Assembly: GCA_963757265.1 (NCBI GenBank)
Contig: CAVWRA010000012.1
Coordinates: forward strand, 434,001-498,000
Source of the DNA: CAIVVT01 sp963757265
GTDB lineage: Bacteria; Acidobacteriota; Terriglobia; Bryobacterales; Bryobacteraceae
Length of the DNA: 64,000 nucleotides
Reading direction: 5' to 3'
Below, piece by piece: positions 1 through 12,000 of this stretch; within the stretch, counting starts at the first letter, position 1; the number at the start of each line of letters is the position of its first letter. The notes below the pieces were generated by a model. That model worked only from the letters and a program-made list of their open reading frames with translations. It was not told the DNA's origin and did no database searches. The position numbers were made by a program, and so were the translations under genes.

Positions 1-1208
1 TCCGTCGCTTCAACGATTTTCTTTGTCGTTTGCTTCGTGAAAGGTGCCGGGTCAAGTTCCATCAGACGCAAACGTGAGTCGATAAAGCGGGCCGCATCTG
101 CTTCTCCGAATCCTCCGATCTGCGTGGTTGTGTTTCCCATGCCCCAGAGAACGCGTCGGGATGTGAAAAGAACTTTGGACTGGGTTTGTGGCACGGTGAG
201 ACTGAAAAACTCGATAGCATCCTCCGCGCTCTGTTCCACGCTGTCAATGTCATCAACGACGATCAGCGCAGGAAATTTATCGAGAAGTTGTAGCGCCCGT
301 GCTCGTTTGCTTTCGATCGACCCAGTCGCATCTTCTGTCCAACCGTATTGAATGAGGAGTTGGGTGAGGGCCGTGTCGAGATCGGTGAAGTCGGGGGTAG
401 GGATGGGCTTCGTGGTGCCTTCCTCGAAGCGGCGTTTCTTGGCGCTGAGCCACAAAACTACTTGGAGTGGTTCCGGTGCCTTCGCTCTCACATCACAGGC
501 GAATTGGTACGCGACGGCCGTCTTTCCCTTTCCTCCCGCGCCGCTGAGCGCCCAGCGCCGTGACAGAGGGTTCGAGAGCCAATCCCAGAGAGCGCGCAAT
601 TCTGTTTCTCGGCCAACGAAATCGATGACGATAGTTTCATGTGGGGGTAGGTTTGCTTCGAGTGGTTCGTCAGCGGCGACTTGTGCGAGTGGACGGCCCG
701 AAAGAGCGCCCATTAGCTCGTGGATGCGCCCAGCGGCGTCGGAGGAACTAAGGCGCAAGAGCGTTCGTCGTGCGCAATCGAGCAAAACAAAACTATCTTC
801 GTAGCTGAGATCTTGCTCAGGTGGGTGGGAGGTCGGGTCCCGAAGCTCCTTGATTGTCCTGATCCATTCGAGGAGCTTCCTTCTCTCAGCCGCCTTATCA
901 GCCTGTTCCGTCTTCTTGGGGTTCGGACACAGGATGTCGTAATGGCACTCGAAGAGATTGAAGAAGTGGTTGACGCTGAGCAGGTCAAAATCGTCAGGCA
1001 TCGCGCCATCGAGAACGCCCGTGTTCCTTGGGGTAGATGCGTTTCTCGTAATGGTGTCCCACTCTTCTTGTTTAAATGGCCGGTGAAGTTGTTCTTGCGC
1101 TCTTTCGTTGAACGCCAGAACAAGCGCAGCTCTTATGTGGCCGACTAGCGCATTTCGGTACGTGCGCTGGATTCCCTCGTAGCAAATCGTGAAATTACTG
1201 TAGGTCAC
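1..1208 (-). CDS. HEPN-STAND NTPase, N-terminal part (runs off the window)
   Basis: About 402 residues are visible on the minus strand; the C-terminus lies beyond base 1. The frame opens at a GTG (1206-1208) just after an in-frame stop, with GGAAG upstream. Residues 1-150 form a helical domain ending in ELRDPTSH (residues about 121-128). This is the R-x4-H signature of HEPN ribonucleases, as in Swt1-like HEPN domains. An NTPase follows: Walker A GAGGKGKTAVA near residue 222, Walker B ALIVVDDID near 314-322, and a sensor-like VLFTSRR, as in NB-ARC/STAND proteins. STAND proteins usually carry C-terminal repeats that sense a trigger, and HEPN effectors cleave RNA, so an abortive-infection role is likely but inferred. 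It is divergent from the tail module that starts 157 bp away. Confidence 0.8.
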   Translation of the reverse strand, partial: MTYSNFTICYEGIQRTYRNALVGHIRAALVLAFNERAQEQLHRPFKQEEWDTITRNASTPRNTGVLDGAMPDDFDLLSVNHFFNLFECHYDILCPNPKKTEQADKAAERRKLLEWIRTIKELRDPTSHPPEQDLSYEDSFVLLDCARRTLLRLSSSDAAGRIHELMGALSGRPLAQVAADEPLEANLPPHETIVIDFVGRETELRALWDWLSNPLSRRWALSGAGGKGKTAVAYQFACDVRAKAPEPLQVVLWLSAKKRRFEEGTTKPIPTPDFTDLDTALTQLLIQYGWTEDATGSIESKRARALQLLDKFPALIVVDDIDSVEQSAEDAIEFFSLTVPQTQSKVLFTSRRVLWGMGNTTTQIGGFGEADAARFIDSRLRLMELDPAPFTKQTTKKIVEAT

Positions 1209-1364
1209 GCGTCACTTCCGGGTAGCTGTCCGCAACGTTGGTAATCTTACTCCAACCGCAACACTGCAGCTTGTCGCCTGACCTTCCGCAGGTACCACGA
1301 TTCCGTCCTTTATGGTGCGCGTTTAAAGCTCGCCGGACCTTCGGCGTGACCGTCCAGTGGTCCC

Positions 1365-4300
1365 ATGGCAGTCGCAGATCTTTCCCTTGCCCTCAACGTC
1401 CAGTCCTCGGGCACTGCCGAGATCGACAAGCTCGTCTCGGCTCTGAACAAGTACGTCTGACAAGGTTGAGGAGACGAAAAAGAAGACCGGCGAAGCTCCA
1501 TCTTCCGCCGGTTTCGAGAAGTTCGGCGCAGGAAGTCAAGAACGCGATTCAGAACCCGCTCCAGGCCGCTGGCAACGCGGCCAAGAGGCTGCTGAAGACC
1601 CTCGGGCCCGTCGGTACGGGGATGGCCCTATTCGGCGGAGCGGCTATCGCGGCGGGCGTCGCGGCTGTCAACGTCGCGCGCCAGATGGGGGATCTCGGGC
1701 TCTCGATCCAGAACACGGCGTTGCGGATGGGGCTCAGCACGAAGGAGGTGGGCCAGTTTACATTCGCGGCGAAGGTCGCAGGGGCGGACATTGGCTCGCT
1801 CGAAGGCGCCATGCGCAGGCTCTCGCTGGGCCTGGCGGACTCAGGCGCAGATGGCGAGAAGGCGCGGCGCGGGCTGGCCGCCTTGGCGTATCTGCCCGGG
1901 ATGCCAACGGGGAGATCCGGTCCATCAACGACATCTTCTTCGATATCTCGCGGGGCTTAACTGCGATGGGCAACGCAGCGGAGCGCAACTCCGCCGCCGT
2001 GAAGGTTTTCGGGCGCGCCGGCATCGAACTGATCCCGATGCTGACCGGGTTACGGAGAACGTGGCCAAGGCGAAAGAGATGGGCCTCGGGCTGGACGAAA
2101 ACACGGTCAAAGGGCTCGATGAAGTCACAAGCTGCTTTCTGGGATTGAGGCGCAGTGGGCGGAGCTGGCCCGTAAGCCGAAAATCACACTGACGCTCGAG
2201 CTGGGCGCCGTCATGAAGTGGTTTCAGGGCAAAGACCACACCGGGATTACGGCTGTCAAAGAGTGGTTCTTGGGTGAAGATCGGGACCTCAACGATCCCA
2301 GGTCGCCGTACGCCCGGGCCAGGGATGCTTTCCGGACGAAAGACAACACGGTGGGGCCCGCGACCCCGCAGGAAAGAGAGACCGAGCGCTATTGGAACGA
2401 GCGCTTTTCCAGTCCCGAATGGCAGGCTAAGGAGCTGACCGGGCAGCTTGCTCTTTATGAGGGTCGGACCGATCCCGACTCCATGGCGCATGCGGCCAGC
2501 CTGCGCAAGGCGATTGCAGAACAGCAGGACCTGGCGTCGGGCGCCGGAAGGCGCATTCTCGACCAGGCGCTTGCAAGCGGCGGACCCAATGTGAATGAGC
2601 AGTTGAAGGCTGCCAGGAAGAATCTGGAGTCCGTTGAGGGCGAGGCGCGCGGGATGGCCGAGAACAAGGGCGGCGCGACTTCGCAGGCCGCCCAAGACAT
2701 GGCCGCACGGCTTGCCGACGCGAAGAGCCAAATCGCCCGGTTTGAGGCTCAGAAGAAAACTGCGGAGGAAGCGGCGGCAGCAGAGAAGAGGCGCCAGGCA
2801 GCCATCGACGCGCTTACCAAGCGCGGGGCGGAGTTCGGGATGGGACCGATAGAACGGGCTGTGGCTGACGCGCAGGCCTTGGGCGCCGGCGCGCAGGCTC
2901 CGCTCGATGCTCTGCTTTTCGGGCGCGGCTGGACGGGCGGCCGCCCGAGTGGCGGCATGGTCGGCGCCGAGCTGAACAAGCCGGTGGATCTCATCGACAC
3001 CGGATGGGATGAGCGTTTGAAAACCACTTCCGAGCAATTCGTCAAGGACCTCAAGGAGGCTACCAAGCCCGACGAAGAAGAACTCCGCAAATCGATGGGC
3101 GTCTACGACGTGATGGTCGGGCTTCAGAAGACGCTGATCGAGAGCGGCCTGTCGAAAACGCTGGCCGGCACGAGCGGCAAATTTCTCGGCAAGGCCGAGG
3201 ATCCAATCGATGCGCTGGCGTCGCGGAAGCAGGCTGCGAACGACATCTACAAGATAGAAGTCGATCGAGCCATGCTGGCCCAGACCTCCGGCGAGCGCGA
3301 GCTCGACCTGGCGCGTGCGCTCGCCGAATTGAAGCGCAGCCTGTGGAGCGCGGAGGACCAGCACATCGCCGACGTCGAGAAGGCCGCGCAGGATGCGCAG
3401 CAGCGCGCGGAGCAGATGGCTGGCGGCCTGTTTGCCGGTCTCACCAACAAGAAGGGGCCGGGCTTCGGCCTGCAGCAGTATGGCCTCGGGCAGCTCAACC
3501 AGCTCGAGGGTCAGATGTTTACGAACCTCCTGACGTCGAGCATGAGCGATGCCAATGGGAATGCTACAGGGCCGCTGGAGATGTTGCAGAGGGGCCTCGG
3601 GAAGATGGGCGGCGCCGCATCGGGTGGTTCCGACCTTCTCACGTCGCTGTTCAAGGGCACGATGTTCGACAAGGACCGCGGCAAGGACGTGGTCAAGCTG
3701 TCCGTCGATGCGGCGACGAAATCCGTCATCGCACTGACCAGCTCCGTCGATACGCTTACAGGCACGCTCGGTGGAACGGCGCCGGACCATTCGATGGAGC
3801 TGGGCAGTCTACTTCCCCTGGTTGCTGGCGGTGGCTTCGGTGGCGGCGCTGGCGGCGCCACGGGCGCATTGGGGGCGGCGCTGAAGGGGTTTACTGGGTC
3901 GGGCGCCGGCGGCGGCTCCAGCCCTCCGCTCAGCACGCTACTCAGTGGCATCTTCGGCCCAAGCGTTTCTGGGAATCTTCCAGCGGGATATCAGGCGCCC
4001 GCCACGGATTGGGGTTCGGTCCTCGGCATCGTTCCGAATGGTTTTTCGGGTGGTCTCAACCCGATCGAGCAACTCGGCGCGATGGCGGATGCGGCCGGTC
4101 TGCCGGGCCCGACGAACCTGAACGGCGCGGCGAGCGTCAACGTCGGCGCCATCGCGAAGTCCGCGCAGTCGCTCTGGGATCCGATCAAGCGGCTGCTCAA
4201 TCCATCGGCGGCTGACAATCAGACGACCAGCCAGAAGGCCATCGGGGACATCGCCAAAGGCGTGGCGGCCGGATTCGAGATTTACAACGGTGTCAAGACC

Positions 4301-4801
4301 GGCGGCGCCAAGGGCGGTGTGGAGGACGCGGCCGGCGCGCTCATGGCGGGTGCGATGATCCCTGGCCCGGTCGGGATGGCGCTGGGTGCGGCCGGCGCGG
4401 TCCTGTCGCTGGTCTCGTCGATGTTCGGCGATCCAAAGGTCGCGCGCCAGAACCAGATCAACAACGAGCTGACCGACTGGCACTATTTCCAGCCGCAGGC
4501 GCTATCGAGCATGATGGACGGCTCCGGCGACCTGGTTAATTATGATGCGCGCGGCAACGTGCGCGGCACGCCGTACTCCGGCTGGCGTTTCGATACCACG
4601 CAGTCGCATTACGGTGCGCCCCTCAACGGGCAACCGACGCCGATTCCCGGCAGCGTGCAGCCGGTCTACGTCCAGGTCAGCACGATGGATTCCAAGAGCT
4701 TCAACGACAACGCGAATCTGATCGCCGGAGCCATGCAGACGGCGATTCAGAACGGCCATCCGGTGACGAGTTCCATTCGAGCCACGGTCGGCGTGCAATA
4801 G
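1365..4801 (+). pseudogene. Phage tail tape measure protein, frameshifted
   Basis: The ATG at 1365 opens MAVADLSLALNVQSSG, and the tape-measure protein can be followed to the stop at 4801 (about 1145 aa in total) only by changing frame near 1455, 1535, 1885, 2050 and 2130. From 2213 on, 862 residues are uninterrupted. The N-terminus has the usual tape-measure pattern: a hydrophobic patch (VGTGMALFGGAAIAAGVAAV), then a phage-tail-tape-measure-like segment (STKEVGQFTFAAKVAG, SINDIFFDISRGL, VFGRAGIELIPML). Long Ala/Lys/Glu-rich helical stretches and Gly-rich segments follow. It sets tail length and occupies the tail tube in siphoviruses. Five indels in 0.75 kb followed by 2.6 kb of open frame could be decay or assembly error. 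The missing neighbours upstream (capsid, portal, tube) favour a truncated module. Confidence 0.8.
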
Positions 4802-4804
4802 TCG

Positions 4805-5197
4805 ATGTCCCAATTTCCGGCCCTATCGAGCGGCGTCATGACGATGACGCCGGCGACGCTCGGCTCGGGCTTTGCGACCCGCGTCGTCCGGTTCTGCGAC
4901 GACAGTGAGCAGCGCTGGGTCACGCGCTCTCCATACAGCACCTTCGTGCTGCTGCTGAAGGACATCAACGGCTACGACCTGTCCCAGGTCCTGGCCTTCT
5001 TTCGGACGGTGCAAGGGCGGTACAACGCCACCTGGACTCTCACCATCAACGGCACGACGTTCCCGACGATGATGCTCGATTCGGACGACTTACTGGCCGT
5101 CGAGAATCGGCAGAACCTTTACACACTCCAAATCAAGTGCCGCAACGTCGTTAACGTGATCCCCACCGGCGGCGGCTCCGGTCAGGGGACAAGCTGA
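4805..5197 (+). CDS. Small tail protein (distal-tail type)
   Basis: 130 aa, starting 3 nt after the tape-measure stop and overlapping the next gene by one base (TGATG). It has the signature of small phage minor tail proteins that build the distal tail: R-V-V-R-F-C-D-D, then SEQRWVTRSPYSTFVLLL, then LAFFRTVQGRYNATWTL. The order (W/R-rich strand, FF-x-QG turn, aromatic strand) resembles the second neighbour and DUF2460-type proteins. No signal peptide or membrane segment is present. Position between tape measure and tail tip supports a distal-tail or hub-adaptor role. The family assignment is by pattern only. Confidence 0.65.
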   Translation: MSQFPALSSGVMTMTPATLGSGFATRVVRFCDDSEQRWVTRSPYSTFVLLLKDINGYDLSQVLAFFRTVQGRYNATWTLTINGTTFPTMMLDSDDLLAVENRQNLYTLQIKCRNVVNVIPTGGGSGQGTS

Positions 5198-6021
5198 TGA
5201 ATGTTTTCCCCACTCTCAACCCGCTCGGGATGACGGTCCAGCTCCCCTTCACGCCGACCTTTTCATGCCTCTCGTCGGTGAGCGAACTGCAGGCCGGCGC
5301 GCGCCAGAGCTACACGTGGCGCCCGAACCCGCTCATGAGCTGGGACCTGTCCTATCCGGCTCTGACGGTGGCGGAGTACAACACGCTGCTGGCGTTCCAG
5401 CAGGCGCAGCAGGGGCGGTACGGCGAGTTCGTTTTCCTGGACCCGGGCGGCAATCTGATCCCGGCGTCGCAGAATTTCTCGGATGCCTCCTGGCAGACGA
5501 GCGGCATCACTGTGGGCTCCGCGGTCGCTGATCCTTTCGGCGGGACTGCTGCTACTACTGTGACCGGCGCCACGAACGGCCAGATGGCCGCACAGGTGCT
5601 TCCGAGTATCGGTGGGACGGGCTTTGCCGGCTTCTTCGTCTGCATTTCGCTGTACGTGAAGGCGCCGACGAACTCGAGCCTGGTGCTGGGGTTTCTCTCC
5701 GGCACATCGGGTTTCTCGTCGGTGATCGCGTCCCAGAGCTTCGCGCTCCCTGCGAACGTCTGGACCCGGCTCAGCTTCGCCACGCAGCTCGCCAGCAACG
5801 TCGCGGTGCGCGCCATGATCGGCGGATCCGACACCTGGACCGGCGCGCTCGCGATCTTCGGCGCCCAGGTCGTTCCGCTGGGCGGGGCGGGCGCCTATCA
5901 GGCGACGCCGGGTAATTACGGCTATCACTCCAAGGTGCGATTCGACACCGACCTGCTGGAGCCGCAGTACGTCGGGCCGAACCAGGTGTCTCTCAAGTGT
6001 CGCCTGGTGGAGCACTCCTAA
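5197..6021 (+). CDS. Distal tail protein (DUF2460-like) with an inserted beta domain
   Basis: 274 aa. Residues 1-90 carry the distal-tail pattern: YTWRPNPLMSWDLSYPALT, then LLAFQQAQQGRYGEFVFLDP, close to what is seen in DUF2460 and related distal-tail proteins. Residues about 95-245 (NLIPASQNFSDASWQTSGIT through MIGGSDTWTG) look like a jelly-roll or carbohydrate-binding-like beta domain. The last 25 residues (FDTDLLEPQYVGPNQVSLKC) return to the tail fold. Such insertions are known in distal tail proteins of siphoviruses, where they may bind the cell surface; that role is inference here. The stop abuts the ATG of the tail-tip gene. Confidence 0.7.
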   Translation: MNVFPTLNPLGMTVQLPFTPTFSCLSSVSELQAGARQSYTWRPNPLMSWDLSYPALTVAEYNTLLAFQQAQQGRYGEFVFLDPGGNLIPASQNFSDASWQTSGITVGSAVADPFGGTAATTVTGATNGQMAAQVLPSIGGTGFAGFFVCISLYVKAPTNSSLVLGFLSGTSGFSSVIASQSFALPANVWTRLSFATQLASNVAVRAMIGGSDTWTGALAIFGAQVVPLGGAGAYQATPGNYGYHSKVRFDTDLLEPQYVGPNQVSLKCRLVEHS

Positions 6022-9000
6022 ATGGGAACCCTCGGAACCATCGTCACGATCAAGGAGCAGCCGCAGACCTCTCAGCCGCTCATGCTGGCCGAGATCGCCA
6101 TGCCCGATGGCGTGACTGTAATACGTCTCTCGACGCACGACCTGACCGCGCCCGCGTTTCGGTATGGCGGCAACTCCTACCTGCCGCGCATCCTGACCCA
6201 GGACATGGCGGCGTTTCAGATCGTGAGCCAGCAGGGCATCTCCATACCTCCGACCGTGTCGCTGAAGCTCGCGGACGCCGACAAACTGCTGTGGGGTTAT
6301 GAGCAGAGCATCGGGTTCCGCGGCGCCACTCTGCGGATTCGTTTTGTCTTTTTCCAGGCGGGCACGCTCACTCCTGCGTTCTCTACCGATTGGATTCTCT
6401 ATGGCCCGTTCCTTTGCTCCGCCGCTTCGAACGTGGACGACACTTCGCTGACTCTCCCGGCCGGTTCGAAGCTGAACATGGAGCAGATCTTCGCTCCGTT
6501 CATCCACATTCAGCAGACCTGTCCCTGGAGCTTCCCGGCGACGGCGGCGCAGCGCGCCTCAGGCGCCAGCAATCAGCAGAGCGACTATTACCAGTGCGGG
6601 TACTCGCCGGACGTGGCGACGGGCTCGGGCGGCTGCGGGAACTTCCAAAGCGGATCGACGCCGTACACCTCATGCGGCTATTCCAAGGGCGACTGCGTCA
6701 ACCGCGGGATGTACACGTCCGACAGCAGCAACCGCAAGAGTGGACGCTTCGGCGGGATGCAGTTCCAGCCGCCGACCGCGCTGAAATCGCGGTCCTACGT
6801 CACAGGCAACTGGCAGGAAGTCTACAACAACCTGAACGAGTCGAAGTATGGCGACTTCGTCCCGATGCTGTACGGCCCGCAGTGGGTCGATTGCCCTGTC
6901 ATCGTCTCGACCGGCGACGCCAACATGGCGAAGTTCGAGGCGCTGGTTTGCTACGGCCAGGTGCAGAACATCAGCATGGTCGTCCTGAACGACACGCTGA
7001 TCCCCTGCGCGGTCGGGACCGATGGGACCAACTATCCCGTCTCGGATGTCTCCTTCTGCTGGCGGACGATCAACAACGGAAAGCGCAGCGGCGCGCCGAA
7101 TATGGACACCTTGTTCAACGGGCTGGGCGATCCCTATGGCTCCTATTGCGTGATCGAGGTGGTGGTCCCGAATGCGCTGGCGACGTCCTCCGCCGCGCCA
7201 CGGATCCGCGCACTCACTCAGGGACCGCTGGTGCAGATATTCTCGGGCGTCACCGGCGTGAGCTTCGATGGCACTTATGCCTATGTGACCATCACGGGCA
7301 GCGTTCCGCCGTTGACGGTCAATCAGCCAATCCAGTTCACAATCAGCGGCACCGGCGTTTCCGGCCTGGACACGACCTGGAATGCCCCGCTGCTGGATTG
7401 GAATTACGTGGGCGGAGCGTGGATCCTGCGCTTCCCGTGCACGCTCAGCGGCGGACCCTATAGCGGCTTGAGTGGGTTGATCCAGTACCCCGCCAATACG
7501 ACGCGGCCGCCGTGGATCCTGCTGGACCTGCTGTTATGGGCGGGCTGGAACGTCTCCGACATCAACATAGCGTCGTTCATCGCCGCCGATGCGGTCTGTG
7601 GCGTGCAAGTTAGCTACCAGGATCAAAACGGCAACACGCTCACCAAGGACCGCTATAAATATCAGAACGTCCTGCGGCAGCGGCGCAGCATGGCCCAGGT
7701 GACGCACGGCGTTCTGGGCTCCATGAACGCCATCGCCGTCCCGAACGCCGGCGGCGCGCTCACGCTCATCGTGAAGCAGACGCTGGCCGACCAGCAGCCG
7801 ACGCTCCCTCTGGGCTCGAACTACCCTACGCCGATCGCGAGCGTGCATGGCGCCGGCGGCGCCGGCACCGGCTACGCGGCGTATTCCTTCAACGAGTCGG
7901 ACATCATCCGCGATGACGAAGGGCGCGGCAAGCCCAAGTTCACGATCACGCAGCGGCCGAACCCGGACCTGCCCGCGCTGGCGAGTGTGAACTGGCAGGA
8001 CGAGGACAATACCTACGTCGTCGATTCCCTGACCCTGGCCGACTTGCCGGCGCTGCAGCGGGTGAGCCAGAATACGACGGCCGCGGCGCCGGCGGACGGC
8101 TTCGCCAACTATGACCAGGTGCGCCGCATCATCAATACCTGGTTTGCGGAAAACGCCTGGGGCAACCCGCGCGGCGATCCGGGCGGCACGCTGCAGGTTC
8201 AGATGACGACGACCTTCAAGAGCGTCGACCTGCAGGTGGGCCAGATTGTGCTGTTGAGCTGGCGGCAGGACAACCTCAGCCTGCAGCCGTTCCGGATCCT
8301 GCAACTCAAGCCGAGCACGAACTTTGAGACCTGCGATCTCCTGCTGCAGTGGCATAACGACGCCTGGTATCAGGACTCCTACGGCCAGCAGATCACGCCG
8401 GGTGCCAACGGCGCGTCGGCCATGTTGCCGGCCCGCGCGCCGTATCCGGTCTTCACCGGTGGGTCCCATTACGGGGCGACGGCGGATCCGTTGCATCCCT
8501 ATTCCAAGCCGAATTACAGCCTGATCTCGGACACAAACTGGCAGGGGCAGGCGACCCAGATCAAGGTGTTCCGGATTGCCGGCGTCCCCCCAATCAATAC
8601 GTTCTCCCAACTGACCCGCGCGCCGTACGTCCCGCTGCAGGGGACGCCGGCGTCCACGGGCGGCGCGATCGCGGGCGGGACGCCGATCTGGATCGGGTTC
8701 GCGGCGGAGGACTCCGCGGGCCAGTTGACCCCTTTGAGCAATCTGGTTTCGGTGTACGTCCCGGCGGGGACGAACACCAACACGGCAACGGTCGCCGGTA
8801 TCCAGTGGGCGACGGGCACGGTGGCCTATCATGCCTGGACCGGGACGGACCCGCAGCGGCTGTATTACGTCGGTCGTACGGCCAGCACGCCCTCCAGCGT
8901 CACCTTCGCGCTGGCGCTGAACCAACAGGTCAACGGTGACACGTCGGCTCCGGATCAGTGTCTCGCCGGCCTGGAGGTGGATTTCAAGCGGGTCATGATC

Positions 9001-12000
9001 CCCGGCGTATGGACGGGGCTGGCGACGGCGTGCACCTCCACCACCATCCAATTCACCGGCGCGGCCTGGACGACCAACCAGTGGGCCGGTCGGGTTGTCT
9101 CCCTGGTCGGATTGAAGTCGGGATCGACGGGCGCGGAAAATCCGCCGGGAACGTCCTGGCTGATCGCGTCCAACACGTCGAACACGTTGACGCTGAGCGC
9201 GTCGTATGGGCCCGCGCCGACGTCGATCTTCAACCCATCGAACGGTGATCTGGCGCAATTGGTCATCCGCGCCCAGGCGACCTCTGCCACGTCGTCCAGC
9301 ATCACGGATACCGGCCTCGCGCTCACCGCCGGCGCGGAAGTCGGGCGCGTGGTCCGGATTATCGCGGGGACGGGCGCGGGCCAGTTCGCGATGATCCAGG
9401 CGAGCACTGCCACTGCGTTGACCATACAGGGCGCGTGGGGCCTCACGCCGGACACGACTTCCGTGTTTTGGATTGAAGAGGCGGCGTGGCTGGGGACGCA
9501 GGACATTGACCTCGGCTCGATCAGCAACCCCTTCGCGGCGGCGACGCAGTACGCGATCCAACTGGGATACCCGGAGCAGTATCTACTGATCTGCCCGTAT
9601 GGCCTCAAGTCGGACGGGACAACGTCGCTGGACACGCCGCAGAGCATGGCGATCCGCGATTTCTACCTGTTCGATCAGACCCAGACCGATACCAACGCGG
9701 GCACCGGGACGGTCGGGGCGGCCTCGCAGGTGTCGGGGTTGGCCGCGTTGAACTCCGGGGCCTATACGAACGGCATCGCCTACAGCATGGGGGCGGGTGG
9801 CGTACTGTGTGTTTCTGTCGGCGTGACGTGGACGGCGTCGACGGATCCGAATTGGGCGTCGGAGGAGATTCTCTTCAACAACGGCTCTGTGCTGATGCCC
9901 CTCGGGAGTGCGGGCGGGAACACGTTCACGTCCACGCCGTTCCCCGCGCCCGCGAATGGCAACTATACGGTCGAGGCGGTCTCGGTCAACAAGGCGGGCG
10001 TGATGAACCTGACCTCGCCGCCGACCGTCACCGTCACGGTCAACTCGGCGCTGGACGTCCCGCTGGCCCCGACCGCGATGGCGCTGGCCCGCACGATTGA
10101 GGGGATCACCACCTTCCCCGTCGTTACGAATGCACTCACGGCGTCCGGAAGTGCGGTGCTCAATTTCGCCTCCACGATCGGCATCGCGCAAGGGCAGATA
10201 GTCTCCGGAGCCGGGGTTGCGACCGGCTCCGTCGTAGTGTCGGTCACCTCCACGACGGTGACGCTGAATCAGAACACGGCCGGCGTCGCCAATGGCGCGA
10301 CGGTCACATTCACGGCTCCCGGCATCGGCGCCTTCAACGTCCTCCAGCAGACGGTTTATTATCAGGCCCTGGCGACGTTTGCGACCGATCCGATGCGCAA
10401 CGACGCATCCCTGCTGTTCTCGAATTGGGATTATAAGTTCCAGACATTCACGCCGGGACCGGTGAGCCAGGGCTACATCGCCAGCGGCACGTGGGCGGGC
10501 TGGGGCGTGTTCGGTCTGGCGGGAGCGGCGGGCGTCAATAACCTGACCATCATCCCCCCTCCGCAGCCGCTGGGCGTGGCGCAGATATTCCTGGCGTTCG
10601 CGGTAGTTCCGTCCAACTGCGCGGGCGCCTATGTCACCACCGAGTCGATGCCGTCCTCCACGGCGGCGTTCGGCGCGTCGAGCTTCAGCTATGCCATCGT
10701 CGGGGTGAGCTTGTTCGACCGGCGTGGTGGTGGCGTCCTACGGCGCACCGTTCGCGACCGGATCGAGCATGGTGGGGAAGACCTATCTTCTCAATGGATT
10801 TCCGGTGGTGGTCGCCTCGGTCCAGAGCGCGACGCAATTGACCCTGGCGGCGGTCCCCACAAGCGCCGAACTCAGCGCTCTGAGCGGCAACATCCCGTTC
10901 CAGGACATCGGCCTGATTACTCTGCTGGCCTATCCGACGCCGTCCCGGATCGTCAAGGCAAACTCGATTGTCGCTGGGTCGATTACCAACAATGAAATTG
11001 CTCCCCAGACGATCCTGGGCTCCAATATCGCCCCGTCATTCGCGGACAACTCGACGACTCAGATCGTCAATAACATCCTGAGCGTCAAGACCGTTCCGGT
11101 GTCACAGATCACCGGCTCGGGGTATGCGGAATTCACCGGCGTCGCGGGACTGGCGGGGACGGACGGATCGTATGTATCCTTTCCCGGCGCGGGTATCGCC
11201 GTAAGCGGTCCCGGCGGAACTCAACAGGTCATCGTCACATCCAGCTCCGTTATCATGCGGAGCAATGGGACGACGGGCCCGACGGCCTATCTGTCCACGT
11301 CGGGGCTCATGCTGGCCCAGGCGTGGAATTACGTCAACGCCTGCCCCAACGGCCCCGCGATGGTCCTGACCGCCACGTCGCTGATTCTCGCCGATAGCTG
11401 GAACAGCAGTGGGACGCCGACCAGTTGTTACCTGCAGGCGTCATCGTCGGGGATTCTGATCACCGACACGGCAGGCAATCAGCTGGCCGTCAGTTCGGGC
11501 CAAGTCAAGATGGTCGATTCGACCGGGGTGACGTCGCTCACCTTGGTGACGGACGGCCTGGTTTTACAAAGCGCGGGCTCGACGGGTCCGACGGTTGCGC
11601 TGCTGGCGATCGGTCTTTATATTGCGTCGGGCTGGAACACGACTGGATCTGGCTATCCGGTCGGGCCGGCGGCGAGTCTGACGGCCAGCGCGTTGACGCT
11701 AGCGGCGTCCTGGAACTCGTCCGGAGCTGCCACCGGACCTTATACGCAAGTCAACGCCTCCGGCGTCACGATTGCCAGCAGCTCCACTGGGCCTTCCACG
11801 TCCATTACCTCCGCGGGCGTGACGATCGCTTTTGGTACAGCGACGGGCAACCCGACCATCACGGTCGGAGCGACCGCGTTGTCTATCTCGACATACAATG
11901 ACAGCCTCGCTCGGACCATCGCGCTCTCTACGACCGGCATCAGTATTGCTTCATCGTCTGTGTCCGGCAGTCCTTGGGCCATCACTCTGTTAGAACCAAG

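Noticed and set aside
1925..3790. Long minus-strand open frame of 621 codons opposite the tape measure
   Set aside because: It is antisense to a clear tail gene, is rich in Arg/Leu/Gly as expected for the complement of GC-rich code, and shows no domain.
7534..9561. Minus-strand open frame of 675 codons opposite the tail tip gene
   Set aside because: Arg/Gly-rich shadow of a GC-rich gene, no motif, no ribosome-binding site.
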